Shown here one piece after another: positions 30,900 through 35,712 of a DNA stretch of 35,712 nt. The DNA is from a virus. The notes below the pieces were generated by a model, which saw only the letters and a program-made list of their open reading frames with translations, had not been told where the DNA came from and made no database searches. Within the stretch, counting starts at the first letter, position 1, and each line of letters begins with the position of its first letter. Position numbers and translations under genes: made by a program. Where the stretch lies: IMG/VR virus record IMGVR_UViG_3300030385_000682, positions 1 to 35,712 of that record, one strand, 5' to 3'.

Positions 30900-31058
30900 T
30901 TAGCTTCCGCACGCCTCGCAGTCTTCTTGGTTATCAACGCTACAAGTAGGCTGTTCTTTATCCTCTAAGTCGTTTACCCAGTTGTCCCAAGTATTCCTTG
31001 CAATCTCTTTAGATGCTTCTTCTAAATCTTTCTCGCTCAGTAAAATGTTTCTATTCAT
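30900..31058 (-). CDS. Small acidic protein with Cys motifs (52 aa)
   Basis: Starts at ATG 31058 and overlaps the upstream stop as ATGAATAG; it ends four bases before the MazG-like gene. The sequence is acidic with a Trp-rich centre (NTWDNWVNDLED) and ends in CSVDNQEDCEACGS, so three Cys could bind metal. Size is below usual cut-offs, but the close coupling with both neighbours supports it. Function unknown. Confidence 0.6.
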   Translation of the reverse strand: MNRNILLSEKDLEEASKEIARNTWDNWVNDLEDKEQPTCSVDNQEDCEACGS

Positions 31059-31269
31059 CGTCTTGTTGTTTTATAATGTTAAAAAAATCTGGGTCTAACT
31101 CCTTAATAAACTGCTCAATCTTAGCCCATTCGATTGAAACGTTCTCGTCACCTATATCATTCATACTACCAGTACCCGCGTTAGATACGTTCTTAGCGTT
31201 CTCAGTAAGTAATGCGTCAATAGATTCCTTAGTCTTTTTGCACGTGTAGTACTTGCCTTTTTTCTGCAT
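31051..31269 (-). CDS. Hypothetical acidic protein (72 aa)
   Basis: Starts at ATG 31269 within the previous gene (41-base overlap). A short Lys-rich N-terminus (MQKKGKYYTCKKTK) is followed by a helical acidic region with Asp/Glu-rich C-terminal end (FNIIKQQDDE). No family is recognised. It could be a binding partner for one of the nucleic-acid enzymes around it. Confidence 0.58.
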   Translation of the reverse strand: MQKKGKYYTCKKTKESIDALLTENAKNVSNAGTGSMNDIGDENVSIEWAKIEQFIKELDPDFFNIIKQQDDE

Positions 31270-31393
31270 AGTATTCTTGCTCTTTAGTTTCTAAATCCTT
31301 TCTCCACGCGTTATACTCAGCGTTCTCGTTATCGCTCCATTGCGCTCTCTGCATCTCGCCTTCAGCGATTAGCATTTCCTTTAATCTTCCCAT
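31229..31393 (-). CDS. Hypothetical charged helical protein (54 aa)
   Basis: I start at ATG 31393; a longer reading from TTG 31426 would begin inside the promoter-like box at 31424-31431. The protein is all charged helix with Trp (AQWSDNENAEYNAWRKDLE) and ends HVQKD. The preceding box gives a leader of about 30 nt. No family is recognised. Confidence 0.58.
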   Translation of the reverse strand: MGRLKEMLIAEGEMQRAQWSDNENAEYNAWRKDLETKEQEYYAEKRQVLHVQKD

Positions 31394-31423
31394 ATCAATC
31401 TTGTTTTCTTTAGTTGTGTTATA

Positions 31424-31431
31424 CAAATATA
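31424..31431 (-). promoter_or_regulatory. Leftward -7 box (TATATTTG)
   Basis: TATATTTG on the minus strand lies between the PD-(D/E)XK nuclease gene and the 54-aa gene, about 30 bases before its ATG at 31393. No -33 TTG is apparent. It may start the transcript that ends at the terminator near 30.2 kb. Confidence 0.4.
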
Positions 31432-31441
31432 GTAAAAATAG

Positions 31442-31903
31442 TCATTGTTTCTTATACTTCTTTACTTTAAACTTGTGCTTGTATTTAGCCATAGGTATCA
31501 AGGCTATCTCTGACGTACCGTTATCACCACCTTTAACCATTTCAACATCTTTTCCCATACCGTTCCTGATAATAGTCTTTATCTCTTCAGGCTCTATAAA
31601 TAAAAAGTAGTAATACTTATCATCTAGTTGCGTATACACATATACAAACCAATCAGCCTCCGTTACACTTATACCGCTAGCCTTACCCCTTGAGCGAATC
31701 TCAATAGCCATATTTCCAGTTGACGGATACCTATCTGCTTTTAATTCAAACTTAGTTTCTTTACCGTTCTTGTGCGCTAGTATATCGTACTCTTTCTTTC
31801 CGTTGCTTCCCTCAACTTTATCAAATCCGTTGAGAACTAGCATAAGTGAAAACATATTCTCCCACTTCTCTCCAAACGATAAATCTTTCTTAAAATCCCC
31901 CAT
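31442..31903 (-). CDS. PD-(D/E)XK-type nuclease (153 aa)
   Basis: Starts at ATG 31903. The motif set reads KKEYDILAHKNG (Asp40) followed by TKFELKADR (Glu53, Lys55), a D-x12-E-x-K core of the PD-(D/E)XK nuclease superfamily. The middle has a beta-alpha pattern (GISVTEADWFVYVYTQ), as in small phage resolvase- or Holliday-type nucleases. It lies two bases after the helicase gene, suggesting a role in replication or end processing. The precise substrate is unknown. Confidence 0.75.
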   Translation of the reverse strand: MGDFKKDLSFGEKWENMFSLMLVLNGFDKVEGSNGKKEYDILAHKNGKETKFELKADRYPSTGNMAIEIRSRGKASGISVTEADWFVYVYTQLDDKYYYFLFIEPEEIKTIIRNGMGKDVEMVKGGDNGTSEIALIPMAKYKHKFKVKKYKKQ

Positions 31904-31905
31904 AT

Positions 31906-32856
31906 CTAAAAGTCAAATTCAAATTCATCCACATCACTAAACTTATCACCCAGCTTTTCAAGCGGGTCTACGAACCTCATATCGCTACCCCTACCCTCAA
32001 TAGAGGTGAACCTACAAAGGTCTGGTTTGTATTTGAGTATTACAGGTCTGTCGTCTTGAGTTGGAACACCTACAAGTTTTTGGAATTTAATCTTCCTTAC
32101 GTGTATTTCCGTGTTATCCCAATCAACATCACCAGTATGTCTATGTATTACTAAAAAGTTATCACTTCTATTAGCGTACATACCACCGTATTCAACGTCG
32201 TACATACTAGGAGCTACCGTTCTTCCTGTTTCCGCGTCTTTCTTTCTAGCTGCTGCCGTACCTGCGTGCGTAGTAAGTATAAACTTAACGTTATGCTTTT
32301 GCTTAAACCTTCTAACGTCTGAAAGCATAGAGTAATAGTACTCGTACTTGCTCATACCTTTCTCTGTACGTAAATCATTAACTGGGTCTACTAAGCAACC
32401 ATCATAATCACCTTCAGTTAGAAGTTCCTCAAAAGAGGTGAGAACTTGTCCCATAGTGGGAGCTTCAGCGAATGTAACTATAACAAAATGCTCTAATACC
32501 CAGCTAATAGCCTTCTTGAAAATTGAAGAACTCATACGTTCTGGCTTATCTTTATCTGCTGTTCTGCCTACGTACATCTCAGCAAGCTCAGTAATCATAT
32601 CTCCAACTGGCTCATTCTCAGGGCAGTAGCACAGCCACTTCCAATTATACCGCATTGAGGCGTTCATCATTAGGTAGAACATCATTGTAGTCTTCCCTAT
32701 GTTTGCTATACCCATTATAACGTCAAGCTCTCCTTTACGGTACTTGTAATGCGGGTCTAGCGCGGGTATACCCGTCGATAATCCCTTAGTGTACCCTTCT
32801 TTATAAATCTTATCTGTGTATCTTTCAATATCTTCTAGTTTAGCTATTTTGTACAT
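31906..32856 (-). CDS. Replicative DNA helicase core (DnaB-type)
   Basis: The 316-aa protein starts at ATG 32856. The Walker A is GIANIGKT (49-56), the Walker B is CLVDP (154-158), and sensor-like FILTTHAGT (192-200) and RSDNFLVIHRHTG follow. CPENEP (78-83) carries the candidate catalytic Glu. The N-terminal DnaB/primase-interacting domain is absent, so the protein resembles the RecA-like half of the DnaB/T7 gp4 group and may need the adjacent DnaD-like protein for loading. No primase is encoded, so priming probably uses the host's. Confidence 0.85.
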   Translation of the reverse strand: MYKIAKLEDIERYTDKIYKEGYTKGLSTGIPALDPHYKYRKGELDVIMGIANIGKTTMMFYLMMNASMRYNWKWLCYCPENEPVGDMITELAEMYVGRTADKDKPERMSSSIFKKAISWVLEHFVIVTFAEAPTMGQVLTSFEELLTEGDYDGCLVDPVNDLRTEKGMSKYEYYYSMLSDVRRFKQKHNVKFILTTHAGTAAARKKDAETGRTVAPSMYDVEYGGMYANRSDNFLVIHRHTGDVDWDNTEIHVRKIKFQKLVGVPTQDDRPVILKYKPDLCRFTSIEGRGSDMRFVDPLEKLGDKFSDVDEFEFDF

Positions 32857-32870
32857 ATACGTTTCTTTAT

Positions 32871-33524
32871 TTAATCGTAGAATGAAGTCTGAGATTGAAC
32901 CACATCATCATCACTCTTTGTTATTAGTTTTGCGGATTTCTCACACATATAATTACCGAAGTTTGTAGGGCTGAATAATGTATTAGGTCTAAGGAATTTA
33001 TTCATTGTTGAGTCTCGCAGCCACTGTTCAACCTTGACATCTACAACGTGCTTAAAGTCCTTTAACCCATAATCCTCGCTAATCCTACCTATTATAAACC
33101 CTTTATTAGCTCCTACGCATTTAAAGTTTTTATCCGCTTTAGAGTTTAAGTAATCAATAACCTCTTTAGCTAATAAATCATTAGGAGTTTCGGTTTCAAC
33201 TTTCTTAACTGGTTTAGCGTCAGACTCATACAAAGGTTTATCAAACTTACTCACGAGTTCAAGGTATCTCCTATCCACATTTCCCTTATCTGTGTAAGTT
33301 AATTTAACGTTCACTAATCCTTTCTTAGATAGCTCCGTTATGACCGCGCTAACCCTGCTCTTACTTATACCGAAGAACCTCGCAAAGTAAGCGTTAGAAG
33401 CCATACAACCCATCTCGTTATCGAGAGAGTCTATTTCAGCTAAAAATACTTTACCTTGCACGGATATATCTTCTCGTAACCATATATCTCTAGGAATCCA
33501 TATACCTTTAAAGTTTCTTTCCAT
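32871..33524 (-). CDS. DnaD/replication-initiation-like protein with Phg_2220_C-type end
   Basis: Starts at ATG 33524. The N-terminal 75 residues form a winged-helix (MASNAYFARFFGISKSRVSAV is its recognition region, 41-61), binding DNA. After a linker, residues 113-195 have VIDYLNSKADKNFKCVG, a helical DYGLKDFKHVVDVKVEQWL, and FLRPNTLFSPTNFGNYM, the pattern of the phage C-terminal domain known as Phg_2220_C found in DnaD-like initiators. The next gene is the DnaB-type helicase, so it is the probable loader or origin-binding partner. Confidence 0.8.
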   Translation of the reverse strand: MERNFKGIWIPRDIWLREDISVQGKVFLAEIDSLDNEMGCMASNAYFARFFGISKSRVSAVITELSKKGLVNVKLTYTDKGNVDRRYLELVSKFDKPLYESDAKPVKKVETETPNDLLAKEVIDYLNSKADKNFKCVGANKGFIIGRISEDYGLKDFKHVVDVKVEQWLRDSTMNKFLRPNTLFSPTNFGNYMCEKSAKLITKSDDDVVQSQTSFYD

Positions 33525-33547
33525 GTTGTTTTATTTTAATTTTCGTA

Positions 33548-34174
33548 CTATCTAAAACTTTGCACTATCTCTTTACATAACTCATCAGGTATCTTAGAGC
33601 GTTCGTAATTACCTTTTAATCCTTGCGTTCCCGTTTTACTTCCTCTCGGAGCTTCTTCGTGGTGGCATTTAATATTACCGTTAAAGCATAAAGCTCTTGG
33701 CTTCCATCCGTTAGGGTTAAATATATCACAAATATTATTAGACCATATGTCAGTAGCTTTCATTCTAGTATCTCCGTAACTACAATAAGTAACAGTAGTT
33801 CTATCAATACCGCTAACCTTCTTACGCATCATACCTCTGGGATTCTCCATAAAAAACATAGCATCTGGAAACCATTTAAAAATTGACAGCGTTTTGTTTA
33901 GTATCTCTAAACCTTTAACAGCTTCTTTTGTTTTGGGTTGCCTGTTCTCTTTCCAATGATGCCCAAATGATGCGATTGAGAACGTAGTACAAGGAGGAGA
34001 TGCCCAGATAAAATCTGGTTTAAAAGGAATCATCCCCTTTTCTAAATCAAGAATATCAATTACTAAATCTATTTTTTCAAAATCATTAATATCAATACTG
34101 AATACTTCATATCCTTGTCGTTCAGCTTCCTTACCTATACTTCTTGAGCCTGCAAATAATTCTAGTAATTTCAT
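33548..34174 (-). CDS. Compact cytosine-C5 DNA methyltransferase
   Basis: The 208-aa protein starts at ATG 34174. It has motif I LLELFAGSRSIG (3-14), the SAM-binding DIN following, motif IV ASPPCTTFSI (Cys62 catalytic), motif VI MENPRG (ENP 110-112), and TVTYCSYG as the motif VIII position. It is short (usual M.HpaII-type enzymes exceed 300 aa) and lacks an obvious target recognition domain. Phage C5 methylases of this size modify phage DNA to evade restriction. No restriction enzyme lies nearby, which suggests protection of phage DNA. Confidence 0.82.
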   Translation of the reverse strand: MKLLELFAGSRSIGKEAERQGYEVFSIDINDFEKIDLVIDILDLEKGMIPFKPDFIWASPPCTTFSIASFGHHWKENRQPKTKEAVKGLEILNKTLSIFKWFPDAMFFMENPRGMMRKKVSGIDRTTVTYCSYGDTRMKATDIWSNNICDIFNPNGWKPRALCFNGNIKCHHEEAPRGSKTGTQGLKGNYERSKIPDELCKEIVQSFR

Positions 34175-34207
34175 TTAGTTTCATTATTAGATAATGTAAA
34201 ACTTTCT

Positions 34208-34408
34208 CTAATCCTCGTCTTTATATCTAAGTTTATAACCATTGCAGCGATTCCACGCGCCTTGACAAACCTTAGTCACTGCTGCTGGATTTCTCTTTAA
34301 AAATTTAGCGCACTGTCTTACAGATGTAAATAACTGTTGTTTACCTTTTTTATTTGTCGCTACTACTGCTCTCGCACGACCTCTATTGTTCTGTTCCTTG
34401 CAACTCAT
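34208..34408 (-). CDS. NUMOD1-like small DNA-binding protein (66 aa)
   Basis: I start at ATG 34408; TTG 34435 would lengthen the reading inside the DnaA-like gene. The segment FTSVRQCAKFLKRNPAAVTK (27-46) followed by VCQGAWNRCNGYKLRY fits the helix-turn-helix of NUMOD1-type modules known from homing endonucleases. Here it stands alone with a basic N-terminus. It may be a truncated homing module or a stand-alone regulator. Confidence 0.6.
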   Translation of the reverse strand: MSCKEQNNRGRARAVVATNKKGKQQLFTSVRQCAKFLKRNPAAVTKVCQGAWNRCNGYKLRYKDED

Positions 34409-34820
34409 TTTTTGTTCTTGATTTTTCTGCAACAATAACTGATAGTAACCCTGCTATCTTAACATTCTCAGTCGTTGTCGCTGTTAATATTCTTCTTACC
34501 GTACTCTCAAGTCTTGAGGCTTTGATTATAACAAAACCATCTACTGAATCCCTAAGTCTGCTGAAGTTCTCATCAAAACAGCAAACCTTGTTTATCACAT
34601 TTATTGAGTTTATTACGCTAGCGTGATTACACTCCGTCATCCTAGCTATTTCACTCCACCCTAAAAAGTATTTATTACGCAACGTGTATCTTAAAAAATG
34701 CCTAGCAGTTACAAACTCCCTATACCTGCTTTTACTAAGGAAATCCTCCCTTGATATGTTGGTTAATTCCTCAATGAATAAACACGCGTCTTCCATAAAC
34801 GTTATTGGTCTTCTATACAT
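34383..34820 (-). CDS. DnaA domain IV-like DNA-binding protein (145 aa)
   Basis: Starts at ATG 34820. Residues 22-78 show the DnaA domain IV pattern: SREDFLSKSRYREFVTARHF, then YTLRNKYFLGWSEIARM and CNHASVINSINVINK (helix-turn-helix plus the conserved signature region). No AAA+ domain is present. The C-terminal half is helical. Such stand-alone domain IV proteins occur in phages and may bind DnaA-box-like sites near the phage origin, competing with or redirecting host DnaA. It sits upstream of the methylase and initiator genes. Confidence 0.78.
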   Translation of the reverse strand: MYRRPITFMEDACLFIEELTNISREDFLSKSRYREFVTARHFLRYTLRNKYFLGWSEIARMTECNHASVINSINVINKVCCFDENFSRLRDSVDGFVIIKASRLESTVRRILTATTTENVKIAGLLSVIVAEKSRTKNELQGTEQ

Positions 34821-34827
34821 GATTGTT

Positions 34828-35148
34828 TTACTTTTTTTTAGTTACTAATTCAATATACTTCATTTGCCACTCCACACTCTCTTGCTTATTTGTCATAGCC
34901 ATTTCCTTGTACTTTGACATAGAGAAATAACACTCCGTAAACTTAATCAAGCATAGTCTTATACTCTTTAATCTCTCTTCTTTCTGTTTAAAGAACTTAG
35001 ATTCTTTATCTCCAGAATAACCCTCCATTAATCCCTCCATATCAACAGTCTCGCTAAGTAGCTTCGTGTAAGCGTTCATACAAGACCACTCCTCGTTAGT
35101 TGTGGCGCAGTCTCTAAGCAACTGCATTGCCTCCTCCGCTACTTGCAT
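34828..35148 (-). CDS. Hypothetical helical protein (106 aa)
   Basis: Starts at ATG 35148, overlapping the stop of the small gene upstream (ATGCAAGTAG). It is all-helical and charged, with a likely coiled coil (KESKFFKQKEERLKSIRLCL) and a Lys-rich end. No family is recognised. Gap to the DnaA-like gene is seven bases, so it may act with it. Confidence 0.62.
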   Translation of the reverse strand: MQVAEEAMQLLRDCATTNEEWSCMNAYTKLLSETVDMEGLMEGYSGDKESKFFKQKEERLKSIRLCLIKFTECYFSMSKYKEMAMTNKQESVEWQMKYIELVTKKK

Positions 35149-35258
35149 AAAACAATAAGCGATATTATTACAGATAAAGCTATATAATTAAGTGGGTAGT
35201 CACGTATAGATTCTTCTAATACATCGTACAACGGTTTTAATCCCTTCTTTTTTTTCAT
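35139..35258 (-). CDS. 39-aa membrane microprotein
   Basis: Starts at ATG 35258, overlapping the upstream stop as ATGA, and ends overlapping the next ATG at 35148. A Lys-rich start (MKKKKG) is followed by a helix and a C-terminal hydrophobic segment (YIALSVIISLIVLCK), giving a single-pass membrane protein. The chain of overlapping starts and stops supports it. Unknown role. Confidence 0.55.
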   Translation of the reverse strand: MKKKKGLKPLYDVLEESIRDYPLNYIALSVIISLIVLCK

Positions 35259-35341
35259 GATTCCTCTTCTTCAACGTATGGTAGCCATAATATTAATAAC
35301 GCTACTATACCGATTAGTAATGTTTCAACTTCAGATGACAT
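35255..35341 (-). CDS. 28-aa membrane microprotein
   Basis: Starts at ATG 35341 and ends in TGA overlapping the next ATG. The sequence MSSEVETLLIG followed by IVALLILWLPYV is a short transmembrane helix with an acidic tail (EEEES). It overlaps the upstream zinc-binding microgene by 11 bases. Part of a run of coupled microgenes; role unknown. Confidence 0.5.
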   Translation of the reverse strand: MSSEVETLLIGIVALLILWLPYVEEEES

Positions 35342-35459
35342 AATCTTCATCTTTAATTATCTCACAATGTTCTTTACAATCCGAACAAATGTCAGTATTC
35401 TCATACACTCCTGCGCCGCAGCAATTAGATTCTCCTTCGTAACTTGATAAATGCTTCAT
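35331..35459 (-). CDS. 42-aa zinc-binding microprotein
   Basis: Starts at ATG 35459. The sequence contains NCCGAGVYENTDICSDCKEHC, with cysteines in CC, CxxC and CxxxC arrangements, strongly suggesting a zinc knuckle; the pattern 'CCGA...ICxxCKEH' is one I associate with short proteins of Bacteroidetes phages. It overlaps the next microgene. The role is unknown. Confidence 0.62.
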   Translation of the reverse strand: MKHLSSYEGESNCCGAGVYENTDICSDCKEHCEIIKDEDYVI

Positions 35460-35502
35460 ATCTCTTGTTAAGTTATTAGTTTACTTATTCCGATATGTTA
35501 TA

Positions 35503-35580
35503 TTACATATCACCTCTCCACTCTTTGTAGGTAAAAAATACACCTACAACAAGCATCGTTATTAAAATTACTTTATACAT
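35503..35580 (-). CDS. 25-aa membrane microprotein
   Basis: Starts at ATG 35580, 17 bases after the zinc-ribbon microgene in the terminal repeat (35598-35678), and spans the repeat boundary at 35545. One hydrophobic segment (VILITMLVVGVFFTY) ends in a charged tail (KEWRGDM). Its sequence in the left terminal copy carries Phe in place of Leu. Size alone is weak evidence; the tight order supports it. Confidence 0.5.
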   Translation of the reverse strand: MYKVILITMLVVGVFFTYKEWRGDM

Positions 35581-35712
35581 CTTACTCTTGTTTTAGTTTA
35601 GTTGCCTTCTCTACCACAGTCAGGGCAGATTTCATCTCCGTATAGCACATATTCGTGGCAATTTTTACAGTCCTCCATAGTTTCTAGGTGTTTTGGTTAT
35701 ACTCGTTAATAA
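35545..35712. repeat. Terminal direct repeat, right copy
   Basis: This copy matches 1-168 except at 35553 (G versus A at 9). It contains a second copy of the zinc-ribbon microgene (35598-35678) and the last 29 bases of the 96-aa gene (from 35684), confirming gene continuity across the junction. Confidence 0.9.

Noticed and set aside
1-35712. Integrase, CI-like repressor, attachment site or CRISPR array
   Set aside because: No tyrosine or serine recombinase motif, no immunity-type repressor and no repeat-spacer pattern was seen; the 28-bp repeats have too little and too uniform intervening sequence to be CRISPR.

Overview
The window is a complete, circularly closing phage genome. Bases 1-168 recur at 35545-35712 with one mismatch, so the unit is about 35,544 bp and leftward genes run across the contig ends. 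A TP901-type tape measure gene with a large terminase, portal and major capsid gene indicates a tailed phage, most likely a siphovirus. No integrase, excisionase or CI-type repressor is visible, which suggests a lytic life style. The host is probably a member of the Bacteroidetes (Flavobacteriia-like). The reasons are the AT-rich sequence, the near absence of Shine-Dalgarno sites, TAnnTTTG boxes placed at or just before start codons, and an SSB-like protein of a type common in that phylum. This host call is an inference.

Layout: transcription diverges from a control region at about 8.25-10.42 kb. Leftward (minus strand), early-type genes run from about 9.2 kb to position 1, wrap the junction, and continue from 35.7 kb down to 29.4 kb. 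They encode a Rad52/Erf-like annealing protein, a FEN-type 5'-3' exonuclease, an SSB-like protein, an M20-type metallopeptidase with a zinc-ribbon tail, a 515-aa conserved phage protein, tRNA-Met and tRNA-Glu, and a string of tiny membrane and zinc-binding proteins. They also encode a DnaA-domain-IV-like protein, a compact cytosine-C5 methyltransferase, a DnaD-like initiator, a DnaB-type helicase core, a PD-(D/E)XK nuclease, a MazG-like protein, a T7 endonuclease I-like resolvase and a metallophosphoesterase. No DNA polymerase or primase is seen, so replication presumably uses the host's.

Rightward (plus strand), late genes fill 10.42-29.42 kb in an unusual order: small and large terminase, tail genes (including one with a probable programmed -1 frameshift), tape measure, a small helix-turn-helix-like protein, ClpP-type prohead protease, major capsid protein, a tail-tube or decoration protein, portal, head-tail connector, small membrane proteins, a structural protein and a probable lysis protein. 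Head genes thus follow tail genes, and the portal is far from the terminase. Hairpin terminators or attenuators follow the capsid gene and the next gene.

The control region holds a four-unit 27-28 bp repeat array, direct repeats 21 bp apart, three TTTAG-N6-CTAAA palindromes spaced 32-33 bp, and an AT-rich tract with 14-bp repeats. It is the best candidate for the replication origin and the early/late switch. The points most worth follow-up are the frameshift site, the operator and iteron arrays, the peptidase with its neighbour, and the run of unannotated microgenes across the contig junction.
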